A stretch of 64,000 nt of DNA from Rostratula benghalensis (lineage: Eukaryota > Chordata > Aves > Charadriiformes > Rostratulidae). The position numbers and the translations under genes were made by a program. The stretch's first letter is position 1, and the number at the start of each line of letters is the position of its first letter. Below the pieces are notes generated by a model. It saw only the letters and a program-made list of their open reading frames with translations, was not told the DNA's origin and made no database searches. The stretch lies in the NCBI GenBank assembly GCA_013399305.1, contig VXAI01000035.1, positions 5,841,003 through 5,905,002 of the forward strand. The letters are read 5' to 3'. Shown here piece after piece: positions 24,462-36,436 of the stretch.

Positions 24462-24650
24462 CTGCAAGCCCTAGAATTTATGCTCAACTGAAGACCAGCC
24501 CCATTATTTTGCTGGGCTTTGAGAATCAAGCATTTATGCCTTAGTTCTAGAAAGCATTTAAACACATGCTTAAGTCCCTCCCTAGTCAATAAAAGCACTT
24601 AAACACATACTTTGTTCCTCCTGAAGTCAACTGGATGTTGACACAGCAAG
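24462..24650. repeat. Worn palindromic interspersed repeat (old amniote family)
   Basis: The near-copies AAAGCATTTAAACACATGCT (24551) and AAAGCACTTAAACACATACT (24592) are 41 bp apart and are followed by CCTGAAGTCAACTGG. This matches, from memory, a widespread sauropsid repeat whose core reads as TTAAGCACATGCTTAAGTCC and CATTGAAGTCAATGG in palindromic arrangement. It is too degraded to assign a formal family. Boundaries are approximate. Confidence 0.45.
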
Positions 24651-25734
24651 TAGCTGGCTGAGTAGAACAGGCTGCTAACGGGGAGCCTCAGTGAATTGCA
24701 TTACTGTACTTTTTAGCTTAGAATTGGGAATGCATTTCTTCTTTTTTATAGCAATCAAACGATGGGCTTTCCATCCTCTGGGACTGTTCCAAGGATGTTA
24801 AGAGTTGGTCTTGCCTGGAGCTAGGGTGTAAAGTCAAATATATCTATATATATATATGTATATGTATACATTTTTAACAAAGCACAAGTGTTCCTAAAGA
24901 TTTCACATTATTCTTCCAACAGTGGCCAGACCAGAGCAAGCTTTTTCAATGCTCCTGTTCAGCTCCTGTTGATATTTATATGCAATGCAGCCCATGCCAG
25001 TGCCAAAGGACCACTCCCCCCCCCTTCCTCCCCACCGCAGAGGCACAAAACTGACCTTGGCAAAGGGCACCCAAACTCCCACGACATCTGCTTCCACAGC
25101 ACTAAACTGCTGCAGTAGAAAATATACCCCCTGGTCTCCTCTATGTCAAACTGTGGTCATTTCCCTATTGAGCAGACCACCCTAAAGCAAAGCTCCAGCT
25201 CTTTGCCCTGCCACCCCCGCAGAGGCTTCCCCAGCCCCAGAGGTGCCTCCCACCGCATGGACTCAGCTCCTATGTGCCTCAGTGAGGCTGTGGGACGTGC
25301 TGGCTGCCTCTGCTTCTCCTCCTCCCCATTTAGAAATTTATTCTAACCTCAGTGAAGTGGTTAGGGGCACTTAAGAACCAGTTATGGCTCATTAGAGGCT
25401 GAGTTGGGTTGGTGGGAGCAAGGAAGACTCCAAGAGCTGCTACGTCCAGGTTTAATGGCATTTTGCTTCCCCCTGATGGTACCTGGATTTAAGGGGACAG
25501 CGAGACCCCTGGGAAAGAGCCTAAAAAGGAGGAGCCAGGTGGGCTTTTTTGCTGGTTCACAACTGTGATGCTTTCCCTTTGAAGCCCAGCACTGACAGCC
25601 CAAACTCCAAAAGATTCTCCCCTGCCCCGAAGCTGCTGGGAGTGGGCTCTGTGCACAACCTCCCCAGCACCCACGTCTCGGGGGGTCCCTCTGCTCACAC
25701 CACAGGGCAAAGCCCCATAGAAATGGAAGTTACT
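24651..25734. other. Unique non-coding DNA
   Basis: A TA/CTATAT-rich simple stretch lies at 24837-24870. Proline-rich short frames near 24,985-25,350 arise from C-rich sequence and carry no domain. Confidence 0.55.
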
Positions 25735-26000
25735 ATAATTATAGCTTGCTTGAACATATGGTTTCAAGGATCTTTCGGCATTTAAAATGCATGAATATGC
25801 ATCATAACTAGATGTCACCGCTTAAGTTACATAATCCTGCACAAACATATATTTAAGAAGGACTCGACATCCTCTGTTTTTAAGGGGCTTTAGCAGTGAT
25901 TAATTCTCTGAGCTTATTAATCACAACATGTGTTAGTGTTTGATAAATTGCCCAAAAGTTGCATTAGCTAATAAGTGTAAGAACAAAACGAAATAGTTTC
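25735..26000. promoter_or_regulatory. Enhancer-like AT-rich segment with POU-dimer-like site
   Basis: This is complex AT-rich sequence with several homeodomain-type cores (GATTAATT and ATTAATCAC near 25,898-25,923) and the paired octamer half-sites at 25787-25802. No open frame or repeat explains it. The texture resembles conserved developmental enhancers; conservation is untested. Confidence 0.35.
25787..25802. promoter_or_regulatory. POU-dimer (MORE-like) site
   Basis: ATGCATGAATATGCAT contains two ATGCAT half-sites in near-palindromic arrangement, and the overlapping ATGAATATGCAT fits the ATGMATATKCAT pattern bound by OCT/BRN POU-domain dimers. Binding is inferred from the motif alone. 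Confidence 0.45.
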
Positions 26001-29000
26001 ATCTGTTTTTATAATAAGACAAAGAGCATCATGGGAGCATACACGGTGGTCATGAATAAAAGAGAAACATTCATTTATGATAATTGGTTTCAGCTCCCCG
26101 TTTGGCTGGTTCTTGTGACCTAAATGTATCCAGTTGTTTCCTTTCTTTCCCGTTGGTTTTTGGGTCACTCCTAATGGTTTAATTCAACAAAAAATGTCTA
26201 CCATTTCCTGTAACCTCTGTCTTTTTTCATTCCTCCTTCCAAAATGTTTTTTTCTGTGCAGCATCTAGAGAAATCTCCCTCTCTCTCTGCTTCCTTCCAA
26301 GTGAACAAAGTCAATATTGTTGACAGAGAAAAGGTTTAACTCCAGGCAAAAGGGGGAAAAAAAGTAATAGTCATTTATTTGTCTCCACTTTTGAGTTCAC
26401 AAGGGTTTTTTGTTTGATCCTGGCGGTCAAGACTTTGACACGGAACATGCCCCCTCTGACCATGAACAATTTATGGAGGGAGAAAGAGACAAAAATCCTC
26501 ATTCATGTTTAAGAAAGCAAAGGAAATGGCTGTAGATTAATATTTGTGCATTTGTAGCAAAATTTCTGATAGGTCTGTAACACATTCAACCACCCTGGTT
26601 GAGAAACACAAGAGGCAAAACTCAGCCCTGGAGAATTGAGTTTTGTTACTCTTGGACACCTTTCAAAACATCAGCCCTCATTCTGCTTTTTTAAGGGCAG
26701 CTTTTTCTTCCAGCGGAGAGTGAAAAACATTGTATGGCGCTTGCAAGGAGGGGGCGCACGCTGGTGGCTTTACCTTGAAGCAGCACAAGCACTTGCCACG
26801 GTCCTTCCATTTGTGCTCGTGCCCGATGCTCCCTGAACATCACAAAGTCATTTTACATCTCCCATTTGTTCTGCTCAAAACAACAAGTCATGAATTTTCT
26901 AGCATGAGGTCCCGAGATCAAGCTGACGGGAGATGCGATGCAGCAGAGTACCGGGATGCCAGAAGGCTGATAGCGTTCAGTAGAGATACCCGAACATATG
27001 CCATCAGGAGTCTCTGTTCCCATTTACAGTCACCACATTAAAAATATTTGGGCTGAAATTCTCCAGGTGCAAAGTGCCTCCAGCAGAATTTTCTAGGAAA
27101 TTACAAGGAGGGTGGGAGATGGGAAGGCCTGGAGGTTTTCCAACACAAGATTAGAGAAAAGTGCTTAGTTGATGTAAAAACAATTTATAACTTTTTTTAA
27201 CCTTTTTTTTTTTTTTTTTGACTCTTCTCATGCCTCCAACGTTTGGAAAGGGGACTGGAAATTTGGTGTCACCCTGGGAACGGGGATGTGCCTTTTGCAT
27301 CCAAATTTGGCAAAGTGAAAAGCCTTTGAAAACATCCCACTGAAGATTTATTACCTTTGGGAGAGAAACCTCTACAGATTCTGCCTGCCTTGATCTCACT
27401 CCATTTTGGGGCTTCTGGGGATTGCTAAGGACTTTCATTGCTATGACTCCTTTCTTGGCTGCTGGACGCAACTGCGGCTCTGGGCACAAGAAGAGAGAGC
27501 CAGAAAGCCATCCCTGTCATCTTGGCCCCTGGACTTCCCATGTAGTCCCTCGCTCCCCAAATCACACAAAGAGGAAAGCAACATAACTTCAAAGCAGGAG
27601 AAACAGGGGAAGGATTGGGAGAAGCCAGAAGCAAACACCTCGGGGAGAGACTGAGCATGGAGAGACATTTGGTACGACATCACGGATTGGGACCAGGCAG
27701 AAAACTGAGGCAACATAGTCTGGCAATGATAGCTAATAAAAGCATAGATAGATAAAACATATGTACAAGCAAGTGGATGAAGGCCACAGATATGGCCTTA
27801 ATTCTCATGTTTTAAGGATTCTGAGTTTCAGCCTTAAATTTCTCATGTGGAACAGTTTGTGTCTGTTACCATTTCTGGAGCACCCAGAGCTCTCCACCAG
27901 ACCAGGACACCAAACAGCAAAAAAAGCATCTCACTGCTACATCAGCCTCCCACTGATACAGCTGACAGGCTGAAAAGACATGTCAGGAAGATATAAAGAG
28001 CGGGCAGAGACAGCTGGACTAGAAGATGGCATAATTTTGAGTATGCTGAGGGTACACACGAGGTGTAGTGAACTGCAGTCATAAATCAAAGTCTGCTCTC
28101 AAAATTCTCACATGGCTGTTATCCAGAGACCCTCTGGCTGGAAATCAGTTCCCCACAAAATCGTGAGTGTGACATAAATACTCATGTGATTTTAACCATA
28201 TGATATCTAGGAAATTTTTAGCCCTTAAGAACTACTGTTCCTTGCAAACTTTAGCAGCAGAAATTCTAGTTTTCTATTACTGAAATCTGTCCTTCCCCAT
28301 TGGATTGTACAGCTCAGAGGCTGATGCTTTCAGAAAAGAAATCCAACCTGGAGAAACTCCAGCTAAAGCCATGGGCATCACCAGCACTTGGTAAACCGGC
28401 ATGCAGTAGAGGCAGAGAGCATAAATGAGTTCAGGACATGATAAAGCACATTTGAAGAGGACAGCTTTATCTGCAGCTAATAAATACAGAGGTCCAAGGA
28501 CAAATTGCATCATGAGCAATTGCTGGAGGATGTTTCAGGGAAGAGTTCATGCTCTATTTGTCCTATTCCTTGGGATGCATTAAAGACTGTCAACTGGATC
28601 CTGGCTCCTTGGACATCTCCATCAGGACAGTTTTCCTTCTCTCTACAGGTGCTACCAATGGCAGAGCTCCAAGTCACAGCCTGGAGCTGAGGTGATCAAC
28701 CCTTAGCTCTTCAGAATTACAGATTAACTGTGTCATTGCCAAAGGTCATGCAAGGGCTCTCCTGCTGGCGAGGGAAGAACAACCACTACTTCTGAAATGG
28801 TCCCCCTTTGGCTGCTCTTTTTGGGGGATCTATTTTACGAAACAGAGCTGTGGGCTGGATCCCCCATATCCACTGCAGCATCACCCACCTCAGAGAACTT
28901 GGATGCAAACTCAATGTACCTCTCCTACGAGTACAGCAAAGCTCATGACTGCAGGCAAAATAGCATGTGGAAAGGCCAGAAAACTCCTTTCACGTCAGAA

Positions 29001-30467
29001 AGTTAAAACCCACTGTCTAGACAAGAGATCAGGAACTATCTTAAATTCCAAGCAATGATAATTGACCAAGGGGAAGGGGAAAAAATGAGAAAGGCCTTAT
29101 TAACAAAGAGGAGGATTCTTTTGGAGTATGTCACACCAATAAGAGGAAACTGTATAACTCTGCTGTCATGCTGCTGGTAAAGGTTCATTGCAGCAGGTTT
29201 TCTTCCTAGCTCTGCACTTTTTTATCATGGAAAATTCATGCCATCTATCACATACAGTCCTAGTGCCAAAACTTTCAATGGAGACAGGCTTGATACTGCA
29301 CGAGACACCTGTTTTGTGTCTATTTGCATTAGTCATGACTGAAAATGTGACTTAAAGGAACTGCACATCTTCTTAAAAAATGACAGGTGTTAAAATTTTA
29401 TTGCATCCTCTCAACAGCTTTAGAAAACTGATTTTCTCTACCCTTATCAAACCAGGGGAACTGGTAAAGCCAACTTCTGTGCCAGGATAACCACATAAAA
29501 ACAACTACACCATGCACTTTTGGACAGAACAGTCTGAGTAGCTCTGCGAGAAAAACTAGCACATTACTGAATAATCAAATACTCTGTGCATAAACTTTAA
29601 TATTCAAAAAAACCTCTGCACAATATTAGAAGATTTTCCAGAAATCTCCAAAGCCATAATCACTTGACATACCTAGTTTCACTTCTAAACATTTTTGGGT
29701 GCAAGCCCACATGGAGCTGACATTCCTCCCCCTCCCCTATCACTTGTAATGGTGTTAAAACATCACTGAGAGTCTCTGGTCTTCTCTCCTTTGCCTTACA
29801 CCTGTCCTCATCCTCCTCCACAGCCACAGCTCAAGGGTGCTGGAAGATGCTTTGCCACAAACTCAGCTGACAAACACCAAACAGGCAGCCCAAACAGCTT
29901 TTTATTTGAGTTTGCTGGTGAATGGTATTCAAAAACTCTGAAAATTCTGTTTTTTGTGAAAAATCACACAACTAGGCACAGAGAGGCAGGTCATAGAGTG
30001 TAGCAAGATTCACATTGTTCTGTAATAAGATTCACAATATTCAGAAAAGTCAATATTCAGCAACAAAAGCATTTGGTAGGACAAATGCATTTCTAGTTTC
30101 TTTTGGAGGCTGCAGGTTAATTAATATTGGGTGCCTGTGTCAAAGACTGTGGAAATCTTGCAGGGTGCTTTTTGTTTCCGGAACTGCCTGACAATGGTAC
30201 CTGCAGCTACTCCAGAAATATGAAGACCTACCTTTAGCAACACGCTCTGGTTCAGTACACCCCAATTATCTCGATAACACTTTGAGATGATCTGCAATTC
30301 TATGCAAAGGCAGGTGTGACAGCCAGTTCTGAGTTACGCAGCATCTCCGCTCCTTGTTTCAGATGAGCACCTCTCACTCTTGAGAAGGGGGGGGGCTGTT
30401 ACACATCTCCCAGCTGCACAGAGGTCCCGATGGTGTGTGGGTTTAGCTGTGAGAAGCGACTGGCTCT
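26001..30467. other. Unique non-coding DNA
   Basis: This includes a T17 run at 27203-27219 and short overlapping frames (up to 112 codons, 27151-27489 minus). No gene, known repeat or long-range structure is recognised apart from the CTCF-like site at 26,744. Confidence 0.6.
26744..26756 (+). promoter_or_regulatory. CTCF-like site
   Basis: The sequence CAAGGAGGGGGCG matches the CTCF core CCASYAGRKGGCR at 11 of 13 positions, including the whole AG...GGC block, and is followed by further CpGs. It is a plausible but unproven insulator or loop-anchor site in plus orientation. Confidence 0.35.
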
Positions 30468-30470
30468 AAA

Positions 30471-30676
30471 TCTTATCAAATTATTTCAACTGTGTGAATT
30501 AGGCAGCTTCCTTACATCCCCAAATATCCCCAAGAAACTACGCAGCTCCACAAGTACAGGATTTCAATTGTAATCTTATCAAATTATTTCAATTGTGTGA
30601 ATTAGGCAGCTTCCTTACATCCCCAGATATCCTTAAGAAACCACACAGCTCCACAAGTACAGGATTTTCATCTTCA
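30471..30676. repeat. Tandem duplication, two 103-bp units
   Basis: The unit beginning TCTTATCAAATTATTTCAA occurs at 30471 and again at 30574. Alignment by eye over the first 93 bases shows about six differences (about 93% identity). Landmarks TTATTTC, AGGCAGCTTCCTTACATCCC and CCACAAGTACAGG are all offset by exactly 103. It is a local segmental duplication, not a recognised transposon. Confidence 0.92.
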
Positions 30677-31018
30677 GAGATGCTGGTACAAGCCTTTCCA
30701 CCTGAACTGAATTGACCATGCAATAAGAATCCTTGCTGCTTCCTGAGGGACAAAGATTTAGATCTTTGTAAATAAGACACGGGCTGGATCTCTGTCTGCA
30801 CGGGGCTCCGCAGATTAACTCATTCCTCACATTAACGCACATCTTCAACTTCATAAACATTAACAGTGAGCGTGACAACAGCTGGGCCACTTTTCGGTGT
30901 CATTCCACCCAGCCACGTGCTTCTGCAATGGTTCCATTTCATTGTATCCCTGCATATTTTTTTTTCTCTGGTTTTGCTGGCTGTTACTCCAAACCAAAGA
31001 TACCTTTAATCTAAATAT

Positions 31019-31038
31019 TATATATATATATATATATA
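31019..31038. repeat. (TA)10 microsatellite
   Basis: Ten TA dinucleotides, followed by an A-rich run at about 31049-31059. Likely length-polymorphic. Confidence 0.9.
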
Positions 31039-32779
31039 AACCAACAAAAAAAAAAACCAAACAAGTGACTCTTGCATTAAAGCCTGAGCACTTTCTGTCA
31101 TGTTCGTTTTTGTTTTCCCCATTTGATGACCTACGCAGCTCACTGAAGGGTGGGTGTGTTAACATGCACAGCGTGTCGGCGGATCTACAACGTGCTGGGA
31201 TTTATGCACGGTTTTGTACAGGAGAACAGGAATTGCTCGCCTTGCAAGCTATGTGGACGATGTGCCTCTCATTACAACAGGGTGAGAGAAAATGTGCCCT
31301 CTCCCCAGCTGGAGGCTGCTCCGGGTGCATGTTCCCTTCTTTCTGCCAGGGGCTGAGCCCTTCTTTTGCAGATGCCAAACGGCAGTTTGGGGTGGTTCAA
31401 CCTGATGTCTCCAAGTCCAGCAGCAGGTTGCAGTTGTCACAACCTTGTGAAGAGGTGGTGGAGAGAAGCTCTGCCAAAAGGCAGAGTGGCAGGATTTACA
31501 AAATATTTACCAGAAAGAGTAAATAACTCCCAGAAGCAGTTCCTGCAACCACAGCCAGCTCTGTTCCAGCAAGGCAAGGGAGAAAGGAGTGTCACTGTCA
31601 CTTTGGTGAGGGGAGGTCCTGCAGTGGGTTGCTCTGCTGTCACCCTTCACAGACCATTGGGGGAAAAAAAGTCCTGTGGGGAAAGGAGGACTAAAAACCA
31701 TCCAAAATTTAGCAAAAACCCTCCCTTCAAGGTAAATTAGGATCATGGCAAAGAGCTAGAGTTTACCTAGGCTGGCAAGCAGCGCAAGAAGGGGACTGGG
31801 CAATTTTACAGGGCCAGTTTCCAGATCAGGCTCTGTGAAGTGCCTGGAGATGATGCCAGTGAGCACCAGCAACTCTCCATGCTCTCTTCTCTCATCCTCC
31901 CCTCCTTCCTGCTGAAGGGAGGCCTTTGAGGGATCAAAGGCACCCCCACTTTACACCTAACACCCACGTTTCAGGGCCAGGGTGGGTCTGCAGGAGGGAA
32001 CTGCCCACCAGCATCCCGAGCCAGCTGCAGGTGCAGCACTGGCTCATCCCAGAAATGGGGTCAGAGCAGAGAGCACAATTCTGGCCCAGCGTCTTCACCA
32101 GTTTTGTTTTAAAGGTCTGCAGTTTTTCACACTTTGATCCAGCCAGACAGGCAGCAATGCCAAAAAGATGGCTGCGCAAACTCCTTTTGCCTACTCTAGG
32201 AGGGAACTGCCATTAGCACAGCATGCTAACCATCCCAGGGTCTGACAGGGAAAGGGCAAGAGGCAGAGGTGATGTCCCAGAAATGGTATTTTTGCCATCT
32301 TACCAACTGCAGGTCAGATTTAAAACCATGATCTAAAGACTAATGATAAAGCAAAAGCCTCTGCCAAAAATACAGGCAGGACATTCCTGCCAGAATATAT
32401 GTTAAAGAAAGACACACAATTATTTTTTAGAGTTGCTGGCACAGTGTTCTCAGGAAACCTTTCCCTTTAAACACTAAAATTAAACAAACACATGAAACGC
32501 AGGGAGAAATGTAATTACTTTATAGCTTGACTTTGGTCTATTGCCTCGGGTATCCAGTTCCTTTTCTTACTGATGTGGAAACTCAAATTCCCCCCTAACA
32601 GTGTCATTAATTCCTTGGCCTGGGGAGCCCAGATTTCCTGCTGCATTTTGCATCAGGAAATCCCAGCTGCCCGCACCTTGCTCTGAAAGCGGCTCTGCAG
32701 GTGACAGAGGAGCCCCTGCTCCGCTCCCAGCACAGCAAGGGGGCAGGAGGGCTCCCCTGTCCCCCCGAGGAAGGAGGAA

Positions 32780-32791
32780 GGGGGGGGGGGG
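32780..32791 (+). repeat. G12 homopolymer
   Basis: Twelve consecutive Gs preceded by GA-rich sequence. Such runs are prone to sequencing and replication error, so length here may be uncertain. Confidence 0.85.
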
Positions 32792-33616
32792 ATTAAAACA
32801 ATTGGGTCAACAAAAAAAACCCAAAACATTTAAAGACCAAGGCAAAGATGTTACTCCTCTGACCTCAAGCCCTCCCAAAACTCCCCTCGCTTGCCAAAAA
32901 AAATGTCAAAGGGTGTCTATTTCTGCTTGCTTTTTTCCTAAGAAAAACACCTTCCCCCCTTCCCTCCTCATCCCCCCCGCAGCTCTTCCCCCTGCACACA
33001 GTTGGGGCTGGCTAAGGTTAGCGTTAAATGAACACCCAGCCCTAAAACACACCCAGGACACCATCCAAAGGCTGCCAGAGGCTGTTGAGAGACTCCCACT
33101 GACGCGGGTGAGTGTGGGTGCCTCCCACGCACCACTCGCCCTGGGATCAAAACTGGATTTTGGTGCCCTGGAGAGAAAGCCAATGGGTTTGGGAGCCCCG
33201 TGGGAGGAGAAGCATCTCGCTTAGGCTTACCTTCCCGCTGCCCTGCATTCTGGGATGCTGATGGAATCCTCACCGTCGTGTGCCAGCCCGGCCAGGCGGC
33301 CACCCTAGCTCCTTCCCCGCGTCCCAAAAGAAAGGGCTTTCTTGGGCACTGTGCAGAACCTCCCAGCTCTTTTCAGAGAGAAATCTCTAAAGGTTGGTCC
33401 TGGAAACAGACTGGTAGCAGCTTGCCCTTTGTAAGCTGTCATGTAATTTAGGAGGAACCAAGACAGGCTCTGTGAGTATATATACCCCGGTGACACACAC
33501 ACTCACACAGAATGTGCCTGGCATCTGAAGCAGCCGATGCTGGATTTATCCCTTCCCTTTTTGCCAGTGACTGACATAAGTGCCGGGAACTCTTGGTGGA
33601 AAACTGCTTATGAGCT

Positions 33617-33692
33617 TTGGGCCTGATCCAAACCCCACTGAAGACAAAGGGAAGGCTTGCGATTGCCTTGGAGCTGGCTTTGGATCAGTCCC
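33617..33692. repeat. Hairpin-shaped palindromic interspersed repeat
   Basis: GGGCCTGATCCAAA at 33619-33632 is matched, with one mismatch, by the reverse complement of TTTGGATCAGTCCC at 33679-33692. The inner sequence CCCACTGAAGACAAAGGG resembles the CCCATTGAAGTCAATGGG core of an old repeat that I recall from many bird, turtle and crocodile sequences. The whole unit is about 76 bp and palindromic, the form expected of a small non-autonomous DNA-transposon fossil. The family name is not known to me. Confidence 0.6.
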
Positions 33693-36436
33693 ATTATCTG
33701 CGCCCGGAGAGCAGTGTACAAACAAAGCCAGCGAGGGCTGGGGTATGGTAAGCCTGTGCCCGGAGGCCCATCTCATCTGAGGAACAGAGAAGCAGAGAGG
33801 CACATCTGAGCCTTCCTTAAAACATCAATCCAGAGACCTCCTGGGAGAAGGCAAGCCTCGGGGACTGCATGTGGTCACATCCAGCAGCCCTCATTCCTGG
33901 GTGGAGATGTCCTGCTTGGGAGCTGACAGCCAGATTTCTCTGCTCGGGGTCAGTGTCAGCCATAGGAAACCTTCAGAGCCAGATCTGACTTAAACTGTGC
34001 AAATCACCCACCTCACAGGTTGAGTCTACTTTTATCCATAAAACACCATCGGTTTGGGTGTTCCAACACTAACCACACACCTGTGTATCTCACAGGACAC
34101 AAGGGTCCCCCCCTAAGCTCTTTATATTCCATGAGACTCCTAAAGAGTTACATTTACAGACTCCCTCCCACCTAAAATCCACAAAACTATTTGTTTTGTC
34201 AACAATTAAGCAGCAATTTGCATTCTTCCTGAGGAAGAGGCAGACTGCAGAACTGAAAAATGGTTTTACACAATTTCATTCCCCTTCTCCTGGCAGCACT
34301 ACCTTTTTCCTCATTTACTAAAAATAAAAATAACAAAAGCTGAAAAAATAAATTGTTAAGTCATGCTTTTCTATTTTAAAGCATTTGTTGTAACTATACA
34401 AGGCTTTTTTTTTTTTTTGTTTTTCCCCACAGGGAGAATAAATGAGAACCATGAATCACACCAAAATTACCTAAGCAAAGTGCAAAACAATTCTCTATCC
34501 TAGGATTACAGAGTTTCAGGCTCCGGACCCTGACTTTGTAGAGTTTAGGCTACACAACGTTTGTAGCAGTAAACCCATTTCTATCAGAGATAAGGTGGGT
34601 TTTTTTAGCCAATACCCTTATACTCATGACCACCCTTAGTGTGGGTACCGTCACACTACAACATGACAATTCTCCCCGGGAAACAGGTAAGAAGCTTCCT
34701 TGCACCTCAAGTTTAAAAACACATTTGAATTCCCACATTTTAACAGACTACCATGTGTCAAGTGAAAGACAATAAACAGCAATGTGTGTGTCCTTCAAAC
34801 GAGATGACATGAGCCAAAACAACTTGCTCTCAGCTCTTTTTTACTGAGGCTGAAGCCATGGGTCTGGTTTGCGTCTGAGATGGGCTCAGATCCTGCACAC
34901 AATTACCTGGGCTCAGAGGTGGGAGGGAAGGTGTGCTCTGACCTGCCTCAGAGCTCACCCCAAACAATGCTAGCCTAAGAAAGGCTGGCACAGCTTAAAC
35001 CATGGCTCAGATACCCCAAAGGGGACAACTCTGGGAAGCAGAGCAGCCCCTATGTGTTTCAAAGCTTGATGATGGTTTGGCGATGTCCAACTCTGAAAAA
35101 TCACAGCTGGCGTTGAGGGCCAGGTACCCCCGAGTTTGAAGCACACGGCGCTAAGTTACTTTTCAATCCTGGCCTGAACTACAGCCTTGCAAAAGCGTAA
35201 GCCTCTAGGATTTCCCACCCCTCATCCAAAGAAGTAGAGAAGAGAAAGTGGGGATTTAAAGGGAAACAAGTTAAACCTCACAGCATGCAAAATGAATTCC
35301 CTAACCAGAAGGGTCTTGCCACATCCTCAGGATGGTGTCACGGCTTGAAAACATGCCTTGTTTTCTAAGCTCATTTATTTGCTAGAAAAACTCAGCAACT
35401 AAAGTATGTCTTACAGAAATCCCTAGAAAGGCATCTGCAAACAGTTGCACTGAAACTTCAATTGCTGCTGAATGTAATTCACGGCACAGCGAAACCCTGG
35501 AATCTCTGTGAGCGTGGGGTACAAATAGCTCAAGGAGGTGTTTGGTACGAAGGAAATGGTGATGCTTCTTCCATTTCCCATGAATATCATATGCACAGCT
35601 CCAGCCATATGTTGTGTTGAATCTGCCACATTCTTCAGTGGTGGGCACAGATGTGGACAGATCTGACAGATCAGGGTCTTAGGGTCACACAGGAGTAAAT
35701 TGGGGGCAGATGATTTGAGAGTCACAGCTTATTTTTAGTAAAAAAAAAGCGGGGGGAGAGGGGGAAGATTGCTAAGAATCATTTCTACCATGTGTCTGAA
35801 CAAGAAAAGCCTTTATCTCACAAAAAAAAAAAAAAAAACCCACAGAAGAGTTTCTCTCAAATAAGGAGCTGGTTCTAAGAGGCTAACAAAGATTTTTCTA
35901 TGCGCTCTGTAGATTATAGGTGCTACAGAAAAGTGCAGACATTGCCACGTATTGCCATGCTTCATTAACAGATATTATTTTCAAATGGTCTCCAATAATG
36001 TTTCATCTTTGCAGGCACAGAAGCAACGCCTTTGACAAATAAGGAAAGTTTCTTCCTGCTTGCCTGACTTAAGCTATTCTCTCGTTGTTCCTCTGATTAG
36101 CGCTATTTTGCTTACATGTGCACTGTGGGCGATAAAAGACATTGAGGAAATGGAAAACCCTTTCCCCAGAATATAATCGCTACTGGAAGATTGAACACAA
36201 AAAAAACCCCCAAGATAAAATGAAAATCAATGCTAATTCAAACCCTTTAGATCACCAAAATCCAAGAAAAATGTAGCAGACATGCTTTGCACATCCATTA
36301 TTTATGCTTATAAGAGCATATTACGCACACACACACGTGGTCTCTGCCTCCTGCTGTACACAGTTTAGTAGCAGAGAGAGAGGGTGAAACGTCTCATTGC
36401 TTCATTAGTCTCACAAATTGCACTACTGAGTATCTC
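33693..36436. other. Unique non-coding DNA
   Basis: Short frames only. A-runs occur at 35741-35748 and about 35822-35838, and a CA run at 36323-36339. No gene or known family is recognised. Confidence 0.6.

Larger units (their letters stand above)
30677..33616. other. Unique non-coding DNA with low-complexity tracts
   Basis: It contains (TA)10 at 31019-31038 and a G12 run at 32780-32791. The two longest non-CR1 frames of the window lie here (209 codons at 30897-31526 plus and 207 codons at 32601-33224 plus). Both run through these tracts, lack domains and have no codon-like regularity, so they are not called as genes. Confidence 0.6.

Noticed and set aside
30897..31526. 209-codon plus-strand open frame
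   Set aside because: It runs through a (TA)10 microsatellite and an A-rich run, has no domain, and overlaps minus-strand frames. The encoded IYIYIYK stretch is repeat translation.
32733..32745. Second CTCF-like sequence, CAGCAAGGGGGCA
   Set aside because: About 10 of 13 positions match with errors in the invariant left half. G-rich surroundings make chance matches likely.
32601..33224. 207-codon plus-strand open frame
   Set aside because: It crosses a G12 run and A-rich tract, and its Pro/Gly/Lys-rich composition follows the local base composition. No recognisable fold or homologue.
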